This document shows, in pieces, positions 17,963 to 25,898 of a DNA stretch of 64,000 bases. The first letter of the stretch is position 1. Every line of letters starts with the position of its first letter. This stretch comes from Prochlorococcus sp. MIT 0603 (GTDB lineage: Bacteria; Cyanobacteriota; Cyanobacteriia; PCC-6307; Cyanobiaceae). The position numbers and the translations under genes are program-made. Where the stretch lies: contig NZ_JNAW01000002.1 in assembly GCF_000760215.1 (NCBI RefSeq), forward strand, positions 215,608 through 279,607, in the 5' to 3' direction. Under the pieces are notes generated by a model, which was given only the letters and a program-made list of their open reading frames with translations, searched no databases and was not told where the DNA came from.

Positions 17963-18126
17963 CATGTTTTAACTTCCGTTGTTCCTGTGACAAGCATTGC
18001 CACACTTCTCTTAGTTGTTGTTCTCACCATTGCCTTGTTCTGCAAGGAGCGAATTTAACTAGTAAATGTCCTCTATGGCATAAAAACTATGAGGATAAAT
18101 TTGGTTTCTGTCCTGAGGCTGCTTAA
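17848..18126 (+). CDS. cysteine-rich small protein, cassette A (92 aa)
   Basis: Frame from MLKSSAQKVLPKKRYEAEGW to FGFCPEAA. The middle is rich in Cys and His (SACVCVTC, FRCSCDKHCHTS, SKCPLWHK), suggesting metal binding. Comparison with the copy at 29642-29920 shows many third-position changes in this frame across the divergent middle, which supports it as the coding frame there. The first 110 and last 60 bases are virtually identical between copies. A 3-base gap separates it from the next gene. Function unknown. Confidence 0.65.
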   Translation: MLKSSAQKVLPKKRYEAEGWDYLEEGTLKLSRSACVCVTCFNFRCSCDKHCHTSLSCCSHHCLVLQGANLTSKCPLWHKNYEDKFGFCPEAA

Positions 18127-18129
18127 CAA

Positions 18130-18306
18130 ATGACAAAAGATCAACTTGCTCTCAAAATATCCATAGCAATGCATAAGTCTCCCAATGCACGCTTAGACAA
18201 CGTTAACGCATATCTCAATACTTATCAGTGTTTGTCTAATTATTTTAAGGAACTTTCGATGGGTGATGTCGAAGGAATTGCAACCCAGTATGGAGTAAAA
18301 GCCTAG
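18130..18306 (+). CDS. small hypothetical protein, cassette A (58 aa)
   Basis: MTKDQLALKISIAMHKSP... ending GIATQYGVKA. It has a full-length paralogue at 29462-29638 with the same start and similar end. It follows the Cys-rich gene in both cassettes, so the pair is probably co-transcribed. Predicted helical; no family recognised. Confidence 0.65.
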   Translation: MTKDQLALKISIAMHKSPNARLDNVNAYLNTYQCLSNYFKELSMGDVEGIATQYGVKA

Positions 18307-18313
18307 TCGTTTC

Positions 18314-18333
18314 ACCTCTGTCATGACAGAGGT
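18314..18333. promoter_or_regulatory. 20-base perfect palindrome
   Basis: ACCTCTGTCATGACAGAGGT is its own reverse complement. It lies between the 58-residue gene and the upstream element of histone-like copy 2, without a T run, so an operator is more likely than a terminator. Confidence 0.5.
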
Positions 18334-18334
18334 A

Positions 18335-18390
18335 CGGTCTTCGATTTGATCTATATGCCTTATATGTGGTAGAGATAGAGGTTCGATATC
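18335..18390 (+). promoter_or_regulatory. conserved upstream element of histone-like gene 2
   Basis: CGGTCTTCGATTTGAT followed by a TATATG...GTGGTAGAG block, as before the other two histone-like genes. It ends about 10 bases before the ATG. Confidence 0.55.
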
Positions 18391-18398
18391 AACTCCAA

Positions 18399-18920
18399 AT
18401 GTCTCAACTAAAAATTAATGTGTCTCCAAAAGCGGAGGCAATGATTGCAACATTACAGAAGGAGATTTTTAACCGTCGTCGTAAGAAAATCACTGCACAA
18501 GGTGTAGTTGAGTCTCTTGTTGAAAGCGGAGCTAAGTCTCAATCTGACAAGCGTTATGCTTCTTCTTGGAAGAACCTAATCAAGGATATTGAGAAGGCTG
18601 CTAAACAAACAGAAGTGCATGGCAACAAGCCATCGAATGTAACTGCAGAAGAGTGGGCGATGCTTGTAGCACATCGCACACGTAAGGGCGCTACTGCTAA
18701 GAAAGCAGCTCCTAAGAAGGCTGCTAAGAAGGCTGTAAAGAAAACAACTGTTAAGAAAGCGGCTGCTAAGAAGCTAGCCGCTAAGAAGCCAGCCGCTAAG
18801 AAGGCAGTTGCTAAGAAAGCTGTAGCTAAGAAGGCTATACCTGCAAAAGCCGCAGCTCCAAGAAAAGCTAGACGAGCAAAGAGAGCTCCTGCTAAGGCAG
18901 TAGCAGCTAAGCTTGCTTAA
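18399..18920 (+). CDS. histone H1-like DNA-binding protein, copy 2
   Basis: 173 residues from MSQLKINVSPKAEAMI; the longer frame from 18366 would read through the conserved promoter and is rejected. The N-terminal domain is almost identical to copy 1, while the Lys/Ala tail differs in repeat order (KKAAKKAVKKTTVKKA). It ends PRKARRAKRAPAK like copy 1. It overlaps a minus-strand small gene by 14 bases at its 3' end. Likely a nucleoid-associated protein. Confidence 0.85.
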   Translation: MSQLKINVSPKAEAMIATLQKEIFNRRRKKITAQGVVESLVESGAKSQSDKRYASSWKNLIKDIEKAAKQTEVHGNKPSNVTAEEWAMLVAHRTRKGATAKKAAPKKAAKKAVKKTTVKKAAAKKLAAKKPAAKKAVAKKAVAKKAIPAKAAAPRKARRAKRAPAKAVAAKLA

Positions 18921-19083
18921 GCTTCTCTTTGTAGTAATCAATGATCTTCTGAGCGTTCTCGTTGGTCAGACAGCTAATCCTTGAGCTGGCTGGTATGTCT
19001 AATAAGACGCAGATGGCAATTATGTCGTCTGCGTCTTTTTGTAGTTGCTCGGACAGTTCTAGGACTCTTAGTGTCTTACTCAT
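18907..19083 (-). CDS. small soluble protein (58 aa)
   Basis: Starts MSKTLRVLELSEQLQKDADD and ends KIIDYYKEKLKQA. The ATG overlaps the stop of the 78-residue gene upstream in TAATG, which supports coupled translation. It overlaps the 3' end of histone-like gene 2 on the other strand. A hairpin at 19004-19037 lies inside it. Confidence 0.5.
   Translation of the reverse strand: MSKTLRVLELSEQLQKDADDIIAICVLLDIPASSRISCLTNENAQKIIDYYKEKLKQA
19004..19040 (+). terminator. possible terminator of histone-like gene 2
   Basis: AAGACGCAGA (19004-19013) pairs with TCTGCGTCTT (19028-19037), followed by TTT on the + strand. It lies 84 bases after the histone-like stop but also inside a probable minus-strand gene, so its role is uncertain. 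Confidence 0.4.
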
Positions 19084-19319
19084 TACTCGGAATCATTGGC
19101 TTTGTTTGCTATGTCTTCCAAATTTTTTATTTGTTCTTTGGTCTGTCTTGTACGACTTGGTGTTTTAAAATCAAACCATCCTTGTTCTTTTATTCCTCGT
19201 TGAATCGCAGCCGACATCGCACCAAAAAAGAAAGTTGCTATCAGCAAAAGAATCAACCTATAAGTATCAAAACTTTGGCCGTTTCCTGCTATTGAATTAA
19301 GAGGGTCAAATGAATCCAT
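19083..19319 (-). CDS. single-span membrane protein (78 aa)
   Basis: One transmembrane segment (YRLILLLIATFFFGAMSAAI, about residues 20-39) follows a short polar N-terminus; the C-terminal part is charged (RQTKEQIKNLEDIANKA). Its stop codon overlaps the next start. Not recognised. Confidence 0.6.
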   Translation of the reverse strand: MDSFDPLNSIAGNGQSFDTYRLILLLIATFFFGAMSAAIQRGIKEQGWFDFKTPSRTRQTKEQIKNLEDIANKANDSE

Positions 19320-19349
19320 TAGGCTTGTTGAGAAAGAAATTTATGGCCA

Positions 19350-19442
19350 ATGGAAGAACTAACCAAAAGAGTGGAAGAGCTTGAGAGGAGAGTCCAACAT
19401 TTAGAAGCAGTGCTGCGATACCAAGCAAAGAAAAGCAAATAA
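19350..19442 (+). CDS. coiled-coil micro-protein (30 aa)
   Basis: MEELTKRVEELERRVQHLEA has leucine or valine at heptad positions, a clear short coiled coil, ending KKSK. It may dimerise. Too small for family assignment. Confidence 0.4.
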   Translation: MEELTKRVEELERRVQHLEAVLRYQAKKSK

Positions 19443-19737
19443 GCTCTTTTCTCATTTATACACTCCAATATTCGTCTTTAGACAAATGGAGCTAGCCAAT
19501 GCTCCATTTAGATCGACTCTTAAGTTCATCCTATGAAACTAGAATAAGAATTTCTTTGTTGTTGACCGAAAAAAGCTAAATAGTACATATCTCTGTAAGA
19601 ATATATAAATCAATGGAGTTTCTTTCTTTAAGGCTTTTTCTGCATATGCTGCTCGTTTTAATTTGAGGAATTCAATGAAAAACTTACTCGTCTTATTGTT
19701 TGGGGTAAAACAACATCTGTTGATGCAAAATTGATTT

Positions 19738-19851
19738 ATGGAAAATGACTTTGCTGCTGTTGCTCAAAAATATTTTTTGTATATACTCGTGGGCATTGCT
19801 CTCTTTATAGTAATTGGAGCAGTTGTCTTCTTGATCTCTTCAATCCTATAA
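19738..19851 (+). CDS. single-span membrane micro-protein (37 aa)
   Basis: Polar start MENDFAAVAQKYF followed by one hydrophobic helix to the stop (LFIVIGAVVFLISSIL). It precedes the next gene by 17 bases on the same strand. Confidence 0.5.
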   Translation: MENDFAAVAQKYFLYILVGIALFIVIGAVVFLISSIL

Positions 19852-19868
19852 AGCTACATAATAAAAAT

Positions 19869-20153
19869 ATGACCCTTGAATTAACCGATTTAGTAAAAGA
19901 TTTTGTAGCAACAGAGCTTCTTTCAAAAGTAGAACTCGATTTCTTAGAAGCTGAGTTATGGGAAACTTTTCAGCACATCGGAGAATTAACTTCTCTTTCT
20001 ATGGCTCCTTCCAACATTTCTAAAAGGCTGGATTTAGCAGATGGGGCAAGTTGGTCTTTATGTTGCGCGGCTGTCCTTGACGTTGCAAGGCCTTTGGATG
20101 ATTCTCGGGTGAATAAACTATCTAATTTAATAAAGGAGCATTCGATTCAATAG
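19869..20153 (+). CDS. small hypothetical protein (94 aa)
   Basis: MTLELTDLVKDFVATELLSK..., then SWSLCCAAVLDVARPLDDSR. The C-terminal half resembles that of the gene at 20922-21221 (WITCLAAVLDQLLP), suggesting distant paralogues. Soluble, mostly helical. Not recognised. Confidence 0.6.
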   Translation: MTLELTDLVKDFVATELLSKVELDFLEAELWETFQHIGELTSLSMAPSNISKRLDLADGASWSLCCAAVLDVARPLDDSRVNKLSNLIKEHSIQ

Positions 20154-20227
20154 TTCTTAATTGGGTAATTAACTTGACTTGAATCATGGCGTTGGTACCA
20201 CTAGAAATAATCATTTCCTGAAGCTCC

Positions 20228-20629
20228 CTACTGGTTACTGATTGAAACTGTGGTTTGATCATCTGCTTTACTGCTTAGACGTTGCTTTGCTATTGCCCCT
20301 TTATCTATTTCTTTTAGGACACTTCTTGTTAGAGGCTTTACTTTTTTCAAAAGTTTGTCGTCTATATCTAACTGAACATGATTACAAGGTTTGGGTGTCT
20401 CTGAGCAGTTTTCATGCCATGGGTTTTCTATTCCCAAATCACCTAGTTTTTCGTTTGCAATCTCCTTGAGTTTCTTTTTTGCTGAGAGATCTTTCCATTC
20501 AAGCCACATGTCACAGAGCATTAGTGTTTGGCTATTGCTTCCTGCTCCCTCTTCAAGCAATTTGATTTGATAAGGCTTGAGGCTGGGGTTCAATTGCTTT
20601 AGCTCCTCTTTCCAGTTCTCATCATTCAT
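20228..20629 (-). CDS. MNDENWKEE-family protein, long form (133 aa)
   Basis: The first 75 residues closely match the 79-residue protein at 33103-33342 (MNDENWKEELKQLNPSLKPY; SQTLMLCDMWLEWK; NPWHEN). This copy has an extra polar C-terminal half (LTRSVLKEIDKGAIAKQRLS) missing in the other. The two copies face opposite directions. Function unknown. Confidence 0.65.
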   Translation of the reverse strand: MNDENWKEELKQLNPSLKPYQIKLLEEGAGSNSQTLMLCDMWLEWKDLSAKKKLKEIANEKLGDLGIENPWHENCSETPKPCNHVQLDIDDKLLKKVKPLTRSVLKEIDKGAIAKQRLSSKADDQTTVSISNQ

Positions 20630-20705
20630 AGTGAAACCTTTTACCTACATTAATGATCGTGCAAATAGTCAGCATGGCAAGTGCTGCTTAAAAGTTTTGA
20701 CTCTC

Positions 20706-20753
20706 TGTGTTCTGGGATTATTAGGTCACATGTCCTGATCCTGCCGCTCCAAC
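20706..20753 (+). pseudogene. decayed tRNA-Pro 3' half
   Basis: Aligns without gaps to the tRNA-Pro fragment at 8844-8891: 34 of 48 positions are identical, and 10 of the 14 differences are transitions. It covers exactly the same span, from anticodon arm to the last C. It still shows TCTGGGA, TAGGTC and TGATCCTG. Likely an old attachment-site scar. Confidence 0.6.
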
Positions 20754-20814
20754 TGCTTCTTAAAAGCTTATTCATATTTAGAGCTTTCCCTTGGCGATCA
20801 GTTAGAAAGGGAAT

Positions 20815-20922
20815 ATGAAATGCTTATTACTTACATTTTTAAATATCTATGAAAGAGGTATTCAAACTGGGGATTTTTATGAAGAGCCTTTAGGTGATGA
20901 TTTTGTTTATCCAGATTGGTAA
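20815..20922 (+). CDS. acidic micro-protein (35 aa)
   Basis: Preceded by AAAGGGA six bases before the ATG. MKCLLLTFLNIYERGIQTGD, then an acidic aromatic end (DDFVYPDW). Its stop overlaps the next ATG (TAATG), so it is coupled to the following gene. Confidence 0.5.
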   Translation: MKCLLLTFLNIYERGIQTGDFYEEPLGDDFVYPDW

Positions 20923-21221
20923 TGAATTATCAACTATTACTTGAATGCCATGCTCAAGGAACGCAAATTACTAGACAAGAAGCAGAATTATTAGATCTAG
21001 AGCTTTACTCTCAAATCGAAAGTATTAAAGTTTCTCGAACGCAAGGTTGCCTACAAATTGCTCCAGATCATATTTGTAAGATTTCTCTTGTCTGTAATGG
21101 GAGTAATTGGATTACTTGCCTAGCTGCTGTATTAGATCAGTTGCTTCCAGCCACAATCGGTAAAAAAGCAAGAGGCGCCCAAGTTTTTGATGAGTTGGTA
21201 AGGAATGGTTATTTTCAGTGA
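20922..21221 (+). CDS. small hypothetical protein (99 aa)
   Basis: Start MNYQLLLECHAQGTQITRQE at ATG 20922, coupled to the 35-residue gene. It resembles the 94-residue protein at 19869 in the CLAAVLDQLLP region. Predicted soluble and helical. Not recognised. Confidence 0.6.
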   Translation: MNYQLLLECHAQGTQITRQEAELLDLELYSQIESIKVSRTQGCLQIAPDHICKISLVCNGSNWITCLAAVLDQLLPATIGKKARGAQVFDELVRNGYFQ

Positions 21222-21322
21222 GAATGCTTAAGTAAGAAAGTCTTTAATGAGTTGGAAAAACAATCGTTATTTAGCAATTGTTTTGGCAAGATGGGTAAAT
21301 TAATGACTATCAAGTTGACGAC

Positions 21323-21514
21323 ATGTGGCAGCCAACAGATGAACAAGTCGATAAAATAATTCTTCCTGCCATGAAGGAGATTGCCCAGCAATGTGTTGGT
21401 TATAGGAATGAACTGCAATGCCCTCCTGAATTTATATCTCTAATGCTTAGAGATATTGCAGATGCGTTCGAAAACCCAGTATCTGAAGACAATGACGATT
21501 GTTCTTGTTGCTAA
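21323..21514 (+). CDS. small acidic protein with Cys-rich end (63 aa)
   Basis: MWQPTDEQVDKIILPAMKEI... with PPEFISLMLRDIADAFENP and the tail DDCSCC. The PPE...LRD.AD pattern recurs in the next 42-residue gene, so they look like a local family. Confidence 0.55.
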   Translation: MWQPTDEQVDKIILPAMKEIAQQCVGYRNELQCPPEFISLMLRDIADAFENPVSEDNDDCSCC

Positions 21515-21728
21515 AAATGCTTTTAGTTAATCAGAGTTTTATAGAACTATCTTGGCTTTTCTTTTAGATGTTAAAGAAACTGGGTTTGAACTCATCGCTA
21601 GAAAAGAGAGAGGCATTTAAATTTTATCGCCTCAACTTTGGACGTGTGGCATGAAAGCGTTAATAAAAGGGCCCCCTAAAGTTTGACTATTTGGAATCTC
21701 CGAATAAGAATTGGAGAAAAGATTTGCA

Positions 21729-21857
21729 ATGACTGATAGCCCCAGAAAGGACTTTATGAACAAATTTTTTGATCTTTGTCGAAAGTATCAGGAGGACTTG
21801 CCCCCAGAAGTGATTGCTGAAATTCTTAGAGACTATGCGGATAGGTTGGACAGCTAA
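21729..21857 (+). CDS. micro-protein (42 aa), relative of the 21323 gene
   Basis: Contains DLPPEVIAEILRDYADRLDS, matching the C-terminal helix of the 63-residue protein upstream. It is joined to the next gene by a TAATG overlap. Confidence 0.5.
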   Translation: MTDSPRKDFMNKFFDLCRKYQEDLPPEVIAEILRDYADRLDS

Positions 21858-22105
21858 TGAATTTAAAAAAAATACTGAATCTCAATTCTTATGAATGGTG
21901 GAGAAATCATAGAAGATTTGTCATGCTTGGAATTTTCATAGCTCTCTTTGGCTCTTATTTAAATCCAGTCATCAAAGTTTCAAAACACAAAATCATTTGT
22001 GCTCGATGGGAAGCTAATGAGATATTTATTGAACAAGCGAATAAACAACTTGGCTTGGATTCAAAGAGCCTAATGACGGCTGAGTATTGTGAAAACTTTA
22101 AATAA
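21857..22105 (+). CDS. small membrane protein (82 aa)
   Basis: One hydrophobic segment (FVMLGIFIALFGSYLNPVI, about 22-40) after a basic start, then KHKIICARWEANEIFIEQAN. Coupled to the preceding micro-protein. Not recognised. Confidence 0.6.
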   Translation: MNLKKILNLNSYEWWRNHRRFVMLGIFIALFGSYLNPVIKVSKHKIICARWEANEIFIEQANKQLGLDSKSLMTAEYCENFK

Positions 22106-22276
22106 ACTGTCTAAGTTGTATTCTAGGCCTACATTTCAATATTTATGATTGCTATTCCCAATTTTTCTTTCGGCCAAAAAATAATTGTTTTAAGATTGTG
22201 GAGGTGATTTCCTCTCATTGAGTTTTGAAAACAATAGTCATGCTATGTTTTAAATTATTTATAATTTTGAATCATT

Positions 22277-23299
22277 TTGCAAATTAAGGACAAATTAAAA
22301 AAATCTTCTTTTTATACAATTGTAGGTTTAAATTTAATTTTTCTTTTAGTTAGCCTTGAGTTTTTTTTAAGAGCTTATAAGTCTGTTACCTATGATGGAC
22401 TCATATGGTTGAAGTCACCGTCCGTTAACAATGTAATAGATAAAAAATTAGGATGGATAAGCCCAAAACTTAGATCTTATTATAAACGAGATAAGGTATA
22501 TGGTAATGGTACTGTCTCATATAACTCTAAAGGGTTTAGAGCCCCAGAGTTCAATAAACAGGATGATTGGGACTTTGTGGTATTTGTAATAGGTGACTCT
22601 ACTATGCAGGGTTACCAGATCCCTGACGGCCAAATATTTTCACATATGTTAGAAGATAAACTACGTAAATATTATAAAAAACCTTATGTATTACCATTGG
22701 CAGTAGGAGGCTATGGCACTATTCAGCAATATCTTTTGGTTAAAGAGATTTCGCGATCTATTAAACCAGATCTTGTGATTCATCATTGGTCAGAAAATGA
22801 TATCTACAATAACTCATTTGCTCTTGAGAGATATTCACCATCTGCTAATAATATGAGAGTTAAGCCATACTATGACCTTGAAAAACAAGAAATAGTTTAT
22901 AAAGCTCCTTATATATTTAATATATCACCTAGAATCGATAGCCTTATGATTGTAAAAATGTTAAATCATTATTCAAGGAAATATTTAATTAATGATTTAG
23001 AAAACTCAGAATTATTGAGGTTAAGAAAGCAATCTTATAAGGTTACGGATATTTTTATAGGTAAAATAACTCGTCTTTTCCCATCTGATACGCCTAAATA
23101 TGGGTTATATGGTCATAAAGGTATCCTTCCTTTATATCAAAAATATGGGTTCAAATCAGTTTTTAGCTTGGTTCCAGATGAAATGAGGGGTTTGCCAAGA
23201 GATAAACACCCTAATCCCCAAGGTCACAAATATATGCTTGATTCCTTATTCCCTAAAATAGAACAATTCCTGTTAAAGAAAAAATCAAATAAAAATTAA
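22277..23299 (+). CDS. membrane-anchored SGNH/GDSL-type hydrolase
   Basis: 340 residues. One N-terminal transmembrane segment (about 12-32). SGNH blocks: block I VFVIGDSTMQGYQIPDGQ with catalytic Ser about 108; block II GGYGTIQQYL; block III HHWSENDIYN; block V DKHPNPQGHKY with Asp and His near 310-316. Such enzymes act on acyl or acetyl esters, often of surface polysaccharides. The start is TTG; no ATG occurs before the catalytic block. The gene is AT-richer than its neighbours, a possible sign of transfer. Substrate unknown. Confidence 0.75.
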   Translation: MQIKDKLKKSSFYTIVGLNLIFLLVSLEFFLRAYKSVTYDGLIWLKSPSVNNVIDKKLGWISPKLRSYYKRDKVYGNGTVSYNSKGFRAPEFNKQDDWDFVVFVIGDSTMQGYQIPDGQIFSHMLEDKLRKYYKKPYVLPLAVGGYGTIQQYLLVKEISRSIKPDLVIHHWSENDIYNNSFALERYSPSANNMRVKPYYDLEKQEIVYKAPYIFNISPRIDSLMIVKMLNHYSRKYLINDLENSELLRLRKQSYKVTDIFIGKITRLFPSDTPKYGLYGHKGILPLYQKYGFKSVFSLVPDEMRGLPRDKHPNPQGHKYMLDSLFPKIEQFLLKKKSNKN

Positions 23300-23541
23300 A
23301 ATATTAATTACTACACCAAAATTTATAATTTTGTAGATTAATCTATCATTAAAATTTTAAATTATATACTTATACAATTATCTAGAGTTTTACCTATAGA
23401 CTATTGAGATATATAGCTGATTCGAGACTTACTTGCTAAGCTTTATTGCTTTTATATTGATGTTTTATTTCGAAATTCTCAGATTTCTATAATAGGGAAC
23501 CCTTAGGTAAATATATTTATTAGAAGTACAGTAAATCACAT

Positions 23542-23958
23542 ATGAAACATTTCCTCTTTTTATGTCTCACGGCCATAATATTTTTGCTGGACCCGTTTTT
23601 GCCATTGGCCTCTGCTGCAGATTTATCACCTTCTCTCTCTGGAATAAGTAAGGACTTTTCTGAAAGATTCTGCGCGTCTATTGGCAATGGAATGACTCCT
23701 CAAAAAGCCGGAGAGGTTTCAGCAGTTCAATTGTCAAAAGGCTTATTGTTTTCTTCTGCTCTAAAAGAAATAACTTCTGCTCCAAAAGAAACTTTGGTTG
23801 AATCGTTATCTAATAATATTTTTGTAGAATGCGGTGATGATCTTGGTGATACTAAAGGAGATATTGATAGTTATCTTTCACAATTAGTAAAAAAAATCCC
23901 AAGAAACTCTTCTTACAGCTTGCAGCTTCCTCCCACTCAACAGAAACCTTATAAATAA
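23542..23958 (+). CDS. small secreted protein (138 aa)
   Basis: Signal peptide MKHFLFLCLTAIIFLLD... with a likely cut after ASA (residue 25). The mature part has two Cys (RFCASIGNG; VECGDDLGD), possibly a disulfide. It resembles a picocyanobacterial secreted family from memory (ISKDFSERFC). The 240 bases upstream are AT-rich and hold no gene that I see. Confidence 0.65.
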   Translation: MKHFLFLCLTAIIFLLDPFLPLASAADLSPSLSGISKDFSERFCASIGNGMTPQKAGEVSAVQLSKGLLFSSALKEITSAPKETLVESLSNNIFVECGDDLGDTKGDIDSYLSQLVKKIPRNSSYSLQLPPTQQKPYK

Positions 23959-24265
23959 TAAGTCCTGTTTAAAAGGATATTTGTGTATGTGTGAAATTCG
24001 CTAATAAATATTGTATTTATAACAAAATCCCTGCTTTTTAGATTCAACGAGTGCCGTAATATAGAAACATGATTGCGGGAACCTTCCATTAACCCAAAAA
24101 GCAAAGTAGATATCGCTTTGCTTTCCTCTACTTGGAATAATTGTAATTTTCTTTGGAATGAGTTTTGGGTGTGAGTTCCATATTTAGAGAGAAACAAGAA
24201 AAAGAATGAATTTATTTGCTGATACTTAATGATTCAAATATGCTTATTGGACTAGTCATGTATAG

Positions 24266-24547
24266 ATGATCTCATTCATAACATTCATTTTTGGTTTGAG
24301 TATTGGATGGGTTTTAGCTTTTCAACGTCTAACACAACTTGAGAAACAAAGAGAGAAAAGAAAATTTAGTGATGAGATAGAACTAAGAGCCACACCTGAT
24401 ACATACCTTTCGGAATTTGACTTGATAAGGAAACGGTATTACGAAGCTAAGTTTAAACAGATGACTGGTCCCATGCTTCATAGAAAAGGCATCCCAATGA
24501 CAGAAGAGGAGATTAAATTAAGACAATCATCAGAGAAAAATAATTAA
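24266..24547 (+). CDS. membrane-anchored charged protein (93 aa)
   Basis: An N-terminal hydrophobic segment (ISFITFIFGLSIGWVLAF) is followed by a charged cytoplasmic-type region (QREKRKFSDEIELR; YYEAKFKQMTG). Not recognised. Confidence 0.6.
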   Translation: MISFITFIFGLSIGWVLAFQRLTQLEKQREKRKFSDEIELRATPDTYLSEFDLIRKRYYEAKFKQMTGPMLHRKGIPMTEEEIKLRQSSEKNN

Positions 24548-24579
24548 GCTCTCTGGAAATTCAAGGCACTTCAAAAGTT

Positions 24580-24792
24580 TTATTTACCAGTCCTTCTCTT
24601 TCCGATTATTTGGACAAAACAATCTTCTAAAAGGCCAATTCTTTCCCATCTAATAGCCTCTTCCCCTTCACTAAGGTCGTTTTGATGAGAATTGATTTGA
24701 GAAGGCGTTAGTCTTTGCTCAAGTGGATCATCGGCAAAACTGTTTTTGATTCCTGAGTTTTTGTAAAACTTGTTTTGTTTAAAACTAGCCAT
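24580..24792 (-). CDS. small hypothetical protein (70 aa)
   Basis: MASFKQNKFYKNSGIKNSFA then DPLEQRLTPSQINSHQNDLS. Polar and soluble, with no membrane segment. It converges with the gene ending at 24547. Confidence 0.45.
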   Translation of the reverse strand: MASFKQNKFYKNSGIKNSFADDPLEQRLTPSQINSHQNDLSEGEEAIRWERIGLLEDCFVQIIGKRRTGK

Positions 24793-25097
24793 TAAAAAAA
24801 TAGTTCAAAATCACTCTCGATCCAATTTTTTCAAGAAAGAATCTAATCGAGGGTTTGGGGATGATCCTCATGTCATTGGGATTGAGGCTGATTTACAGAC
24901 ATGAGTTAATAATCAGCCATGATGGCATTTTTATAGCAGAATCAGTGACCAATAACCACTTTGTTACACTATCTATAGTCATTTTCCAACCTACTCACGC
25001 TAAATACAGTGTTTTTGCCTATGCCAATTAATTAGGTGAAAAGACGGATTCGCAACCAAGCCTTAGTTGTTAAGTTTGGTGCCCTCACAAAATAGCA
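24793..25097. other. gene-free stretch
   Basis: About 300 bases with no convincing reading frame. Presumably the promoter region of the small gene at 25098. Confidence 0.4.
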
Positions 25098-25268
25098 ATG
25101 ACAGAAAATCAGATTGAGATGGCTATGGAAAGCCTATTTGTTGGAGCTGAAAAAGTCAGAGCAAAGAAGCATGCAAACACCTTTTCCAGAAATGTTCACA
25201 GACAATGTGCCGCTCGAATTGCTTCTCAAATGTGGGATGAAGAGAAAAGGAACTTTAAGGCTGCTTAG
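25098..25268 (+). CDS. small charged protein (56 aa)
   Basis: MTENQIEMAMESLFVGAEKV..., then ARIASQMWDEEKRNFKAA. Similar in size and ending to the 52-residue protein at 35218-35376, but the match is weak. Predicted helical. Confidence 0.5.
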   Translation: MTENQIEMAMESLFVGAEKVRAKKHANTFSRNVHRQCAARIASQMWDEEKRNFKAA

Positions 25269-25408
25269 ACCCACTTTAGAAGCAGCCTGATTATTAACTT
25301 TATTTATTCCGGTGTAATTTATTGCCCTGACTACTTTTTGACCATTGGATTGTGAATTAATGCCTTTAGGCTCTTCCTTTTATTGTTTGGATAACATTTG
25401 TCCATTTG

Positions 25409-25651
25409 TTATTTAACAGTCTTCAACTTTGGTTCATAAACTGCTCCATTGCAAATGCCTACAGCAAGAGATTCTTTGGCTTTAGTACTCCAAATACTAA
25501 AATCTGGTTTTTCATTAATCCATCCAACGGTACTATCGATACATCGGTTCCAGTATGCAGCTTGCCTGGATACTGGTATTAGTTCGATTGCTATGCAAGA
25601 AACTCCTAGCGCAATCACTCCATAAAAAGCTTTTTGCAATGAATCACTCAT
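25409..25651 (-). CDS. small membrane-associated protein (80 aa)
   Basis: Hydrophobic N-terminal segment (AFYGVIALGVSCIAIELIPV), then AAYWNRCIDSTVGWINEKPD and GICNGAVYEPK, with two Cys in the outer part. This looks like a picocyanobacterial small-protein family from memory. Function unknown. Confidence 0.6.
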   Translation of the reverse strand: MSDSLQKAFYGVIALGVSCIAIELIPVSRQAAYWNRCIDSTVGWINEKPDFSIWSTKAKESLAVGICNGAVYEPKLKTVK

Positions 25652-25732
25652 GTTTTCTAAGTGGAAAAATTTGTTAGGGCAATTTAAGCGTATTTGAGCC
25701 CATAAAAGTTAACTAAACGCTTGATAAAGGAT

Positions 25733-25834
25733 TCAGTCATCTAAAGTTCTTTTTGATGTTGAAGTTTTAGCTATTGTTGATATCCAAGTTACTAGGCCTA
25801 ATAGTAGTTGGCCAAAAGCTGCTGCTGTTTTCAC
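25733..25834 (-). CDS. micro-protein with a hydrophobic segment (33 aa)
   Basis: GTG start; a hydrophobic stretch (AAAFGQLLLGLVTWISTIA) precedes a polar tail (KTSTSKRTLDD). No other evidence than its protein-like composition. Confidence 0.35.
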   Translation of the reverse strand: MKTAAAFGQLLLGLVTWISTIAKTSTSKRTLDD

Positions 25835-25898
25835 TAAGTAAGACTCTTATGTTTATTTCTTGCTATCCAAACCGAGTAGGAGCTCTATTTGGGGAGAA

